64,000 nucleotides of DNA. Source: Euglena gracilis. Taxonomy: Eukaryota; Euglenida; Euglenophyceae; Euglenales. Location: assembly GCA_039621445.1 (NCBI GenBank), contig CP154955.1, positions 59,923,564 to 59,987,563 on the forward strand, written 5' to 3'. The notes beneath the pieces are model-generated. The model searched no databases, was not told the origin of the DNA, and saw only the letters and a list, made by a program, of their open reading frames with translations. Both the position numbers and the translations under genes were made by a program. Below, piece by piece: positions 29,876 through 39,180 of the stretch. Numbering within the stretch: the stretch's first letter is position 1; each line of letters opens with the position of its first letter.

Positions 29876-30423
29876 GAGGGGGGACCAGCTAGTCCCTTTT
29901 TTCCGGTGTCCAGCAAAATGGCTTGCCAGTGGACCCCCCCGGGGTCCTTAAGCAATGGCCTGAGTCTTGGCAAAAAAAAATGTATATTGGTGTGTATCAG
30001 CAAAACTTTTTTGTGTATTGGTGTGTATTGCTGATACGCACTTAGGAAAGGCCTGTTTCAGACCTGACCTGCTGATCGTATCCCTTACATATTGCCATAT
30101 CTGAGAATAATGACCACGACATGTGGGGACCGCCGCCAGACCAACGTGCCTCCCGGTCGATTATGTGATCTGAGCTATTAGACTGGCGGCTGCCATAGAT
30201 ATATGTGTGATATGCGTGCGTGGGTTCCACGCATGTGGGTTTTTTCGCAGTGAATATGCAGTGAATGTTCGCTGTAAACATTTTAAAGACCCACCCTCAA
30301 AATCAAGCGTGTCTGACCTCTGCAGAAGCCTGTCACCCCGAGGAATTGTCATGGACGACGTGGGACGACACCCAAGGACCGCCTCCTTCTTGGGTCTCTG
30401 CCGTCCTTTCCCTGGTTCCACAG
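29876..30423. other. Intron sequence
   Basis: It contains TTGGTGTGTAT repeats near 29980-30035 and ordinary mixed sequence up to the acceptor GGTTCCACAG. No exon is called. Confidence 0.5.
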
Positions 30424-30548
30424 CTGCTGCCGCAGTGCCTGCCGCTGCTGGCCCCGCTGGCCTCGCGCACGCCGGGCCCCGTCGCGATGGACCTCGGCTG
30501 TAACGGCGGGCGGGACGCGGTCCACCTCGCCAGCCGCCTGCCGGCCGG
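30424..30548 (+). CDS. SAM-dependent methyltransferase, motif I exon
   Basis: The frame reads LLPQCLPLLAPLASRTPGPV followed by AMDLGCNGGRDAVHLASRLP. DLGCxxGRDxxxLA is motif I of class I methyltransferases (SAM binding), in the GRDA variant found in TehB-like and rhodanese-fused enzymes. Boundaries are CCACAG and GTGGGC. Codons end in G/C. Substrate unknown. Confidence 0.85.
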
Positions 30549-31598
30549 GTGGGCGGGCGACGGCCGGGCAGCAGACATTCGTTTCGCGTGCACAGTTTGG
30601 GTATGGGTGCCTCCCCCCCATGTCCAATGAACGCCGTTGCCCAATGAACAGGGGGTGTTTGGACCGTCTTTGTCACCTTATAGCGAAACAAATGCCCATG
30701 CAACCCTTGCCCAATAAATGTCCCCCGTTTGGACCATCCAGGTTGTCATTTTAATGTTCATGGGCTTGGGGGGGGGGGAGGTACCCGACCCCGAGCCCCA
30801 GACCTGCTGTCATCCGATGGGCTGAGGTGGTGGAGTGTGCACACCAGGGGTTTCCTTAAGCCGGAGGGGACCCCATCCCCCGGGGGGGGGGTCCAGCCAG
30901 CCAGCAGCTCAAATCCAGCCAGCAGCCCAAATTCGGGCTGGGAGCCCCCCCCCGGGGGGATGAAGTGAAATAAAGTTGGGTCCAGCCGGCCGAAGGCCGG
31001 GCCAGCCGGCCGCAGGCAGCCTTTTTGCCAGCCGGAGGCTGGACCCCGGGGGGGGGGGTCTTAAGAAAACCCCTGGTGCACACACCTGCAGGAGCAACAA
31101 TTTGTGCGGGAGCAAACATTTGTGATTTCTGGCCCCTTCCAACCCAACCCAACCCACCCAAACCAGGGAAGGGGGCGAGAAGGTTCATACTGGGGTGGGT
31201 AGCCCTGGACCCTGCCTTTGGACAACACATGATTTGACCTCAACGGTGGCTTGGTCAAGGTGATCGTTTTGGGCCAAAAAATGATCAAAGCAGGGGTTAT
31301 TTTTTCAATTCGAAAATTCTCAATTTTTTTAACGTTTTTTCAGGCATGTTTTAAGGATTTTGAATTTTGTCCTTCCTAGGTCGGCCAAAGGGCGATCCGG
31401 GAATCGAATGGGGTTCAAAGCCAAAGACTTCCAGCATGGACCACCTCCTGAACCGGAAGGGGGTTTGACCTACCCTCTCACCTGCCTTTATATCAAACCT
31501 TGGGGGGGGGGTATCAGCCTGACCGCTGCCAGTGGACACACCCGAGACCCGCCCCCTCTGGGTGGGGTCCATTTCAAGGATGGGGGACGGAGCGGTGG

Positions 31599-31680
31599 TG
31601 GCCGCCGTCGCCCGGTTTGCGGACAGTGTTCGGGTTCGACAACCACGGCAACGCGCGGGACTGTGCCGACCTCTTCCGAT
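31599..31680 (+). CDS. Methyltransferase, post-motif I exon
   Basis: The frame reads WPPSPGLRTVFGFDNHGNAR then DCADLFRF. VFGFDNH is the second strand and acidic loop that binds the SAM ribose, followed by a helix, as expected right after motif I. The exact ends are unclear because no AG/GT pair fits the phase of the previous exon. A second frame (GDGAVVAAVARFADSVRVRQ) is open but does not fit the family. Confidence 0.7.
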
Positions 31681-31966
31681 TTTTGGGGTGTGCTGCCAGG
31701 CTTCTTTTTAGGAAGGCCTGTCAGAGTCGAATTCCCCAACCCAGGAAACTGCCGGGGTCCCGGAAGTTTCATTTGACTTGAGCTCCCCCCCCCCCAGTGC
31801 CGACCCACACCATTTGGCTAAGATGTGTGTCCGACCCCACTTGGGGGTCGGGTCTTGGGGGCGACTGATTGGCTGTTTTTCAGAGTGATTGGCTGATTTT
31901 TTTTGGGGCTCTGGGCCTCTTAGTGGTGGGGGAGAGTCCGCCAGAACTGGCCGGACGCCCCCCCCC

Positions 31967-32060
31967 CCTTCCGCGGCGGCGCCCCGCCGCCGCTCTGCTG
32001 CGCGCCGAGGCCCTCGCCCGCCGCGCCGACGTGGCGGTGACGTTCGAGAACCGCGGCCAG
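31967..32060 (+). CDS. Methyltransferase, helix and third-strand exon
   Basis: The frame reads RRRPAAALLRAEALARRADV then AVTFENRG. A helix followed by a V-V-F strand matches the region after the SAM-ribose loop. It may extend to a GTAAGG donor at 32114 by reading through a C run (QPAPPPPPQGCWESPKPDGW). Confidence 0.65.
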
Positions 32061-32679
32061 CCAGCACCGCCCCCCCCCCCCCAGGGCTGTTGGGAATCCC
32101 CGAAACCCGATGGGTGGGTAAGGGGTCCAACCCCCCCACCAGGCACTGATGGAGTCCGCCGGAAACCCCCACGTTTCTTTTCAGACTGAGCCAAATGTGC
32201 AAAACCGTGTGAAACAATATCTGTGTGTTCTCCAATTTTTTTTGAAAAAGCATGCATTTATTTGGTGGGCATGTTTCAGTTCCCTGCCCCGATGCCTCCC
32301 CAACCGGACAGAGGGAGGGTGCACCCACTGGTCTGTTGAACGCAGGTTGGGGGTTGGGCAACCTTCCCTGTCTTTGCTTGCGCTTGGAGTGAGTGTCGTA
32401 CAACAAAGGAAAGGGTTTTGGGTAGCCATTGGGCATGAGGGGTGGCCCATGCTTGGGTTCTGGAACGCCGGGGGCAGACATCCGAAAAGGGGCCGAAAGA
32501 GGGCTGCAGGTCAAACAGTCTCGGGACAGCGAGACTACCCTTTCGGACCTGAGGTTTGAGACTTCCCCGCCCCAGCCTTCAGGGGCGACCTGCTCGGGGG
32601 GTGGGGGTTAGCGATGGGCAAGTCCCAGGGTTGTCTGCGAAAACCCCCATGGACGGTGGGTGGGGTGGGTTCAACACAG

Positions 32680-32868
32680 GGGGGGGGATATGCGGGTTGC
32701 ATAATTGGCATTTTTTTTTGCATAATCGAAAACCTTGAAAATTTGCACTTTTTTGCAGAATTTGCATTTTTTTTTTGCGCGGTCAAAAGTTTTGGGAAAA
32801 GTCGCATTGTTTTCTTTTTTTGCATTGCATATTTTGAGGAGGCGTGTTGCATATCCCCCCCCCCTCTG
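32680..32868. mobile_element. Possible TIR element, GATATGC...GCATATC
   Basis: It starts GGGGGGGATATGCGGGTTGC and ends GTTGCATATCCCCCCCCC, with TTTTTTTGCAT-rich interior. It ends about 30 bp before the exon at 32898. Related TTTTTGCG-rich sequence fills 33010-33470 and 38753-38995. Confidence 0.5.
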
Positions 32869-32897
32869 TTCCCCTCCCCCCCCCCAAGCCACTGCAG

Positions 32898-32987
32898 TTC
32901 GGGGCGGCGGCGCGGTGCCGGATGACGCCGACCTGCGGCGCGCGGGCTGCCTCGATGACTTTGCCGGCCGCGTCGGGCTGATCCACG
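32898..32987 (+). CDS. Methyltransferase, fourth-strand exon (LIHG)
   Basis: After CCACTGCAG the frame reads RGGGAVPDDADLRRAGCLDD then FAGRVGLIH, leaving one base (G) before the donor GTGTGC at 32988. That G joins GG at 39063 to make Gly, giving GLIHG-ARFLHRPLL across the junction. IHG is the DxVhg strand of this family. The exact phase match across 6.1 kb strongly supports the splice. Confidence 0.85.
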
Positions 32988-34954
32988 GTGTGCGGCCCTG
33001 GGGGGGAGCCGCGGCATTCTCAAAATTGAAGGCAGGGGGAAAAAGCTCAAATGCGTCTTTTTTTGCGTTTTTTTTGGGGTGTTTTTCAATTTTGGCAAAA
33101 TTTGTATTTTTGTTTGCGTTTTTTTTTTGCGCCCTTTTTTTGCTTTTTTTCCCCAGTGATTTTTGGATTTTTGGAAAAAAAGTTGACAATGAGTAAAGTC
33201 GTCTTTTTGGCCTTATTTCTCCCCCAGGACAAAAAAGTTTGCCAATTTTTTTGTCCTTTTTTGCATTTTTGGTCACTCAATGCTTATTTTTATGCAAAGT
33301 CAAAAATTTTCCCCGGCGGAGCAAAAATTTTTATAAGTCCTCTCCAGTGGAAAAGTGTATATCCCGAGGGAGCTGAAGGATTTTACATGCATTTGAGTTT
33401 TTTTGCATTTTTTTTGCGTTTTTTTCTTTTTTTGCGTTGCGTTTTTTGAAGGTCCATGTTGCGTCCCCCCCCTGTTGAAGGGCAGTTTTGAGGTTTGGGG
33501 GAGGTGTCATTAAGATGCTTGGATTCTGTGGGGTGGAACCTCCCTGCCTGGATGGGATAGGTATTTATGCACGGTGTACATACATGAGTATGTATGGTGT
33601 GTGTATTATGTTTACGTATGAGATGTCTATCCATATGTGTATGTAGATGTTTTAGATATATACATGGATTGTGGGGGGGCAGGAGCTGATGGTAATTCCC
33701 GGAATCCTGGTGAGTGGGAGAGGGAAGGTCCCCCCCTCCCCACCCTTTCCCTTTTTTCCAGGGACGCTAATTTTCTTTGAGCGCCTCATTTGGCCCCAAA
33801 TGAACCTTTCCTTGTAGGTGCTGTGCGGGGGTGGGGTCGACTCATATTGCTGAAAAATTTCTCAACTGGTGTTTTCCCTTCTTTTATTTATTTATTGAAA
33901 TATTGAAACCACTGATTACAGGGTTCATTTTTCGGCCCATTATGGCAGACATATTTTTGGGCTGCAGGAACTGCGTGTCCTTTTTTCTACTTCTGATGAC
34001 CCTCTGACATTTTGTTTTGTCTTCATTTACCCAATTAATGGTAAATTATTTGGGGTGTTTATGTGGTTTATTGCGCTTTGATATTATTTCGTGGGATTGA
34101 ATGTCATTTTTTCAGGGGTTTTAGTTTTATCGGCATTGCACAATAACAAAAGTGGTTGTATTTTGCCAAAAAATCTACATATGACTTCATGCGATTGGAT
34201 GTGTCGTGTTTTTCCCCCCTGCAAAAACCTTGGTCTCTCTCAGAAACCCGAAGTTATTTTGGGCAAGTCTTTCGCCCAAAAAAATCCCCCAACAGCACAC
34301 TTTAAATCCCATTTGATAATTTCATTTCAGATTTTATGGTTTCTGAGTTTTGTACGTTTTGACACCTTATTTTGCTATTTTTGGACGGAAATTGAAGCTT
34401 TTCTGCCTCGCTTGATTGTTTGCTTTTTTTTGAGCACAGGAATGGGCGTTGTTCAAAAATGTGTCCTGTCCCTGGAGGTGGGGCTGGTCTCTGTGGGGGT
34501 TCTCAAAAATATGTGAGGGACCCCAAACTGCATACGTGGTTTTCTGCGTACCCCCCCCCCCAATTAATAAATAGTAATATAATCCCTCCTGCTGCCCCCA
34601 GGGATAGATGGGAAGCCTTTCAGTACAAAGATAGGTGGTAGGGGTTCCGGACCACCCCCCTCCCCCGGACGTTGGAAAAAATTTTCTTTTGGCGCCGTGG
34701 AAAATGAGCAAAAAAGGATCTCTTTTCCCTCACTTTTGAGCACACTGCATGTTTTTTGCTGTTAATGTGTTCGTTGTTGCATAAAACGTGTTCAAAGTTT
34801 CAAACAATGACGCTTTGGGGGAATTATTATTTTCAAATTATTATTATTATTATTTTCAAAGAAAAATCAGGGCTTTTTGACCAATTTTGGCCTGGCATCC
34901 CGCCCGTTGCCTGTCCACAAAACCGATATTTCTGACTGTCTGACCCCCCCCCCC
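32988..34954. other. 5' part of the 6.1-kb methyltransferase intron
   Basis: It contains T-rich TTTTTTTGCGTT sequence (33050-33450), a TGCGTCCCCCCCCTGTTGAAGG end near 33463, AT-rich sequence, and a truncated CAGGGATAGATGGGAAGCC element start near 34603. No host exon is expected or seen here. Confidence 0.6.
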
Positions 34955-35261
34955 CAGGCTTGTGCTTAGTCGGGTGCCTACCCCACGGGGGGAGGGGTGG
35001 GTGCAGGGTTCGATATAAGGAGGGCGTACATGGTTTAGGTGGGGGGGGTGCCCCCCCCTCCCCCCCCCCCCTGGCCCGCAGGGGGGGGTCCGGACCCCCC
35101 CCCCCTCCTCTCCTTATATTTTTGGGAGGATTTTTGCGAATTTCTGGAAAATCTCATTGCCTCCTGTCGAGTGACTGACCTGGTTTTTTTTTCAGAAAAA
35201 GTGCGTGGACTTTTCATCGTGGCATGGGACCCCCCCTCCCCCCCCACCCAGGGGTCGCTAA

Positions 35262-35672
35262 GCAAAGGTATGCCCCTGTGCCAGCTGGGGCTGCCACATC
35301 CTCAATGCCTGCCCCACCCTCGGTGTTGCTCTTCAGCACGGTTTCCATCGTGTCGCTCGGCGCCTGCAGCGGGAAGGCTTCGCCATCCTCTGGGCCAATA
35401 CCACCCAGTTCGACGCCCTCCGCCTCGGCACGGCTCCGGTCACCTGGCAGCTGTTCCCCGACGTCGACCTCACCTCTTCAGAGCTCCGCCCACAGCGGGG
35501 GTTCATTACATGGTCCGGGCTTGTTTGGCCCCCCGCGGACCACCCGCTGCCTGTGGCTGTGCGTACGAAGATGAGCTCCGACTTTCTGTCTGCCACCTCC
35601 ACGTGGCTCTCCTCCTCTGACCCGCAACGTTGGGACCCAGGGCCGCGTCCCCCCCCCTCTCCCCCCCCCTAA
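35262..35672 (+). CDS. Element cargo exon 1, unrecognised Cys/Trp-rich protein
   Basis: A frame with no ATG near its start is open from 35262 to a TAA at 35670-35672. It reads AKVCPCASWGCHILNACPTL, continues GVALQHGFHRVARRLQREGF, AILWANTTQFDALRLGTAPV, TWQLFPDVDLTSSELRPQRG, and ends near SDFLSATSTWLSSSDPQRWD before a Pro run. Third positions are G/C-rich. NTT is a possible N-glycosylation site. The early AG at 35265-35266 could be an acceptor. No family is recognised. Confidence 0.65.
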   Translation, partial: AKVCPCASWGCHILNACPTLGVALQHGFHRVARRLQREGFAILWANTTQFDALRLGTAPVTWQLFPDVDLTSSELRPQRGFITWSGLVWPPADHPLPVAVRTKMSSDFLSATSTWLSSSDPQRWDPGPRPPPSPPP

Positions 35673-35702
35673 AGGTACCTGCACCCCTTTCAGCTCAGGC
35701 AT

Positions 35703-36299
35703 GACAAGGCGGACATGGGAGGGCGGTCCCCCCCCCGGCTGTCTCCATTTCACGGCTGGACCCCCTCCGGACCCCTCTGTCATCCTGTGATACAGCCCTG
35801 CCGCCAGCTCCTGCTACAAGTCACCCCCATCCCGACTGAACTCCCCGCTGCCCCCCCCTCCGTTCTGCTCTACCTGGCGACGTGTTTTCGATGGACCCTA
35901 CGGCTGCGCTCCGAGAACCTGGTGGGCCCCTGCCGCAACGCCACTGGTGTCCTCCGCCCCCACGCCCATCCTCAGCCCCTCGACGCCTCCCTTAGCTGCG
36001 GCACCCTCCTCCACGGCGCCTCATCCTGCCCCCTCAGCCTCCTCCGCACGCGGCCACCCGTCGTCCCCGTCTCCCACCAAGTGCTACACCTGCCCGGCGA
36101 CGTCTGCCTGCTGGCCCCCATTGACGACCTGCCGGACGCCCTGCTGGATACCCTGGTCCATACCGTTTCTGTTCCCTTCCCATGCCACCCGACGGCCTGT
36201 TCGGCTCTACCCGGCCCCCCCTCCCCCCCCTGTTGGACCCCTCATATCGTGCAACCTCTGAATTGGGTCTGTGTTCTGACCATTTTCCCACAAATCTGA
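35703..36299 (+). CDS. Element cargo exon 2, Cys-rich
   Basis: Same frame as exon 1 after the TAA, open from about 35673 to TGA at 36297-36299. The convincing part (35860-36200) reads LRSENLVGPCRNATGVLRPH, LDASLSCGTLLHGASSCPLS, HQVLHLPGDVCLLAPIDDLP and DALLDTLVHTVSVPFPCHPT, with nearly every codon G/C-ending. Regular Cys spacing and NAT suggest a secreted or extracellular fold. A second frame is Pro/Ser-rich and looks like a shadow. Confidence 0.65.
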   Translation, partial: DKADMGGRSPPRLSPFHGWTPSGPLCHPVIQPCRQLLLQVTPIPTELPAAPPSVLLYLATCFRWTLRLRSENLVGPCRNATGVLRPHAHPQPLDASLSCGTLLHGASSCPLSLLRTRPPVVPVSHQVLHLPGDVCLLAPIDDLPDALLDTLVHTVSVPFPCHPTACSALPGPPSPPCWTPHIVQPLNWVCVLTIFPQI

Positions 36300-36607
36300 C
36301 CCCCCCCCCGTTTTTTTTTTTTCCTTTTTTTTCTTTTTTTTTTTTTTCCCCACGGGCTGCACCCCCCCAAAAAATAAATGAACATCAGAAAAAACAACGA
36401 CACCAGACTGCGCTGCCTAAGTCAATCGTCTGTCGGCATCAAACAGGGGGGAGAGCCGATGAGCAGGTCATCCGCAATCGGTCCCGGGACCAGGAGACGT
36501 CCAGTGCACCGCACACCCCTCAGGCCTTCTCGGTTTCTGCCATACCCCCTCCACAAAAAAGCGCCGTGAAGGCATCCCACCTGCTCACGTAATGGTATGC
36601 CCTGGAC

Positions 36608-36792
36608 ATGCTGAACCCAACCGACGTCGACCCGGACCCCTGGGCCGCATCTGCTGATGCCAACCCCCCGCCCCCCTCAGACGACGCGGACACTCTCGAC
36701 TCCGCGGACGACACCTCCGACGCCTCCAGCCTGGAGGACGTTCCAGACCTCCTCCTTGAACCCTACAGGCCGGTCAGCCATCTCCACCGCAG
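36608..36792 (+). CDS. Element cargo exon 3, acidic
   Basis: It starts MLNPTDVDPDPWAASADANP, continues PPPSDDADTLDSADDTSDAS, SLEDVPDLLLEPYRPVSHLH and RR, then a GT donor at 36793. Highly acidic linker. A 48-bp intron (GT, pyrimidine tract, TCAG at 36840) joins it in frame to 36841. Because 48 is divisible by 3, the reading frame is also open through the intron. Confidence 0.65.
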
Positions 36793-36840
36793 GTTTTTTT
36801 CCTTTTTTTTCCCTCCCTCTTTTCCCCTCCCCTCAGTCAG

Positions 36841-37162
36841 ACATAAAGAACATGCCGCCACTCGAGTGATAGTCCTGCTTCTCCAGCCCCCCAACCGCAA
36901 GAGTCCTCTCAGTGTCTTGCTCCACGATTGGACGGATCCCCTAGTCCCTCCCCCCCCCCCCCCCCCCCCCCCGGTACAACGCTACATCATCCTGCTGACC
37001 GGCCCCCCGACGCCCCTGCCGACCCGGAGAACCCCGAGCTACCCACGCGCGGGATCTGAGGAGTGCAGGAGCCTGCCTACCCTGGTCCGACCGTCGCGAG
37101 CGGTACCCACCCCCTTCAGGCATCAGCCCCAGCCCCCCCCCCCTCTCTCTCTCCATTCAAAG
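36841..37162 (+). CDS. Element cargo exon 4
   Basis: After CCTCAGTCAG the frame reads HKEHAATRVIVLLLQPPNRK, continues SPLSVLLHDWTDPLVPP, a Pro run over a long C tract, then YIILLTGPPTPLPTRRTPSY and onwards to a GTAAAT donor at 37163. Two hydrophobic strands (RVIVLLLQPP, YIILLTGPP) flank the Pro run. Homopolymer length in the C tract makes the downstream frame uncertain. Confidence 0.55.
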
Positions 37163-37677
37163 GTAAATTGTGTTTTCCACCTGGACACATTGTGGTACCC
37201 CCTGGAAGATGGCCACCACATCCTATATACATATTATTATTTTTTATTTTATTTTTTACTTCTTTGTTTTATTTTGTTTATATTTTTTTTATGTATTTAT
37301 TTACAAACCTATTTATTTATTTATTTATTTACTCATTTCTTTTTTTTAAGCCTATTTATTTATTATTTTATTTTATTTTTTTCCCCTTAAATTATGTTCA
37401 ATCTGATTTCAATTTTTTTTTTATTCCTTAATTTTTTTTCCTATCATTTCTTTCATTTTATTTAATTGTCTTATTGCATATTATTCTTATTTTTTTTTTA
37501 TTTATTTACTTATTTTTTTTATTTATCTTCCTTGTCCCCTCAACATACCCCACCAACGAACTATTCCCCCTAGACCGTGCTTCTCCAACATACACTCACC
37601 AACCCATCCCTAGAGCGCCCTACCACTGAACCTATAGCCCCCCCAGAACAATTCATACCCAGGTAAACAGCCTCCAG
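37163..37677 (+). other. T-rich intron within the cargo gene
   Basis: It starts GTAAATTG, is dominated by TTTATTTATTTT runs (37228-37520) and ends CCTCCAG at 37677. Confidence 0.6.
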
Positions 37678-37973
37678 GTGGGGGTTGGGAGATTACCAGA
37701 TTTCTCCGGAAAACCCCTCGCCCACATGGTCCCCTCTGTGCCTCGGTCCAACCCACTCGACAGCAACACTATCCAACCCCCCCATTGTGTGGCTGCGTGG
37801 GCCGCTGTCTGCCCTCGCCGCGCACGACCAACCCGCCAGGCGATGCCGCTGACCCCCCGTGCACATTAGCGTGTGCCCCCGCACCGTTACCCCCCTCCTC
37901 CGTAAGCTCCCACTGTGGCCACCCAGCGGACCCGCAGTTCTACAGATATTGGCTTAATGATCTCGATTTTTGA
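37678..37973 (+). CDS. Element cargo terminal exon
   Basis: After CCTCCAG the frame reads GGWEITRFLRKTPRPHGPLC, continues ASVQPTRQQHYPTPPLCGCV, then NPPGDAADPPCTLACAPAPL, SHCGHPADPQFYRYWLNDLD and F-stop at 37973. CGCVGRC and repeated Cys continue the Cys-rich theme. The FYRYWLNDLDF tail is a convincing natural C-terminus. Confidence 0.65.
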
Positions 37974-38288
37974 CTGCCACTGACACAAGGGGGAGTGGGA
38001 CATGCCAGTTGTGGTACGAGATGAGATGACCCGGAGGATGTAGCAGAGCTGGCCTAAAGCCGAGAGGCCCCGGGGTCTCTGGGGGTAGGGCATGGCAGAC
38101 CGAAATCAAACAGAGAGAACTGGTAGGAAGCCCGGGGGCCACGAACCCCTGACAGGCCCCTTCCCTGATGAGTGAGTACCCCCACAGCGTACTGTGATCC
38201 CCAACCCCCCTCCGCATGGGCCTCGATGGTTTCCCCCCACCCCGTCCTGCAGCCCGTGACGACCCCCATCACCTCTCTCTCCTGCAGG

Positions 38289-38398
38289 GCTTCCTCCCCC
38301 TGCTTCATGCCCGGGCTCCGGGGGTGCCCTCCTGCGTGGTGCTTGTGTACGCCCACGGCTGGAGGCACTGCGCAGCAATGCGGAGCACTACCAAACCA
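38289..38398 (+). CDS. Candidate exon near the right end of the cargo element
   Basis: After TCTCTCCTGCAG the frame reads GFLPLLHARAPGVPSCVVLV then YAHGWRHCAAMRSTT and runs into the element's right TIR. Codons are G/C-ending. It has a good acceptor but no donor or stop before the TIR, so it may be a captured fragment. Confidence 0.45.
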
Positions 38399-38704
38399 AA
38401 CCAAACCTCCTCTCCTTATATCGAACCCTGGGTGGGTGCTAGGGGCAGGCACCCCATAGCACCCGATCCGACCCCCCGGGGGGGGGGGGTGGGGTTTTGG
38501 GGGGTGCTTGCCCCTAGCAGGCACCCCCCTCCGACCCCGGCGCCAAAGGCGCCGGGGACCCGGAAAAGGCCATTTTCAATGAAATTTTTCTGGGTCCAGC
38601 CCGGACCCCTATCCCCCTCCCGGGGGGGGGTGTGCCTGCTAGGGGCAGGCACCCTATAGCACCCACCCCCCCCTCCCCCCCCCCGGTCGGTAAGCACAAG
38701 CATG

Positions 38705-39062
38705 TCCCCCCCTCCTTGTTGGAGGGGGGTTCCGGGCCTACCCTTCACTTCAACAGGGGGAACGCAAATGCGTTTTTTTTTGCGTTTTTTATGCGTTTTT
38801 TTTGTGTGTGTTTTTTGTGCGGGTTTCTTTCGTTTTCTTTTTGTGTGTGTGTGTGTGTGTTTTTTGTGTGTTGTTTTTGCTTTTTTTATGCGTTTTTTTT
38901 GAATTTTTTTGGTGTTTTTTTGCGGTTCTTTTGTTTTTTTTTTGTGTTTTTTTTTTCGTCATTTTTTTTTAGGGTCCATGTGCCCCCCCCCCTGTCGTCC
39001 CATTCATCCCATTCATCCCTGCGCACCCCTGAGAGGGGAATCGGTCCGTCGCCGCGCCGCAG
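38705..39062. other. 3' part of the 6.1-kb intron
   Basis: TTTTTTGCGTTTTT-rich sequence bounded by CAACAGGGGGAACGCA and GGGTCCATGTGCCCCCC (probable TIR remnants), then CATTCATCC repeats and the acceptor GCCGCCGCGCCGCAG. Confidence 0.55.
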
Positions 39063-39180
39063 GGGCGCGGTTCCTGCACCGGCCGCTGCTGGCGGCGGCC
39101 CGGGACCGCCTCCTGGCGCCCGGCGGCGCACTGCTGTGGAGCACCTTCCTCCTCGGGCCGCACCATGCCGCCAGCCCCGC
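39063..39180 (+). CDS. Methyltransferase, fifth-strand exon (LLAPGGALLWSTF)
   Basis: Starts GG-GCG-CGG, completing Gly from 32987 and reading ARFLHRPLLAAARDRLLAPG then GALLWSTFLLGPHHAAS. RFLHRPLL...LLxPGGxLLxSTF is diagnostic of this methyltransferase family (motif III/strand 5). The 3' end lacks an obvious GT, and the next exon is 2.1 kb away. Confidence 0.88.

Larger units (their letters stand above)
35004..38430. mobile_element. 3.43-kb hAT-like element carrying a gene
   Basis: The left end is CAGGGTTCGATATAAGGAGG and the right end CTCCTTATATCGAACCCTG, the same TIRs as the 0.4-kb elements at 29490-29875 and 44844-45253. A perfect 8-bp duplication GGTGGGTG flanks it (34996-35003, 38431-38438). 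Most of the inside (35262-37973, perhaps 38398) is coding on the + strand. The proteins do not look like a hAT transposase to me, so this is either an unusual autonomous element or a carrier of captured genes. Confidence 0.93.
34955..38704. mobile_element. hAT-like element, CAGGCTTGTGCTTA family, interrupted by another element
   Basis: The left end is CAGGCTTGTGCTTAGTCGGG and the right end GGTCGGTAAGCACAAGCATG. Flanking 8-mers are CCCCCCCC and TCCCCCCC. Without the insertion at 35004-38430 it would match the intact copies at 41573-42016 and 48607-48880. The breakpoint falls in the GTGCCTACCCCA...GGTGCTAGGGGCAGG hairpin. It lies in the methyltransferase intron 32988-39062. Confidence 0.88.
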
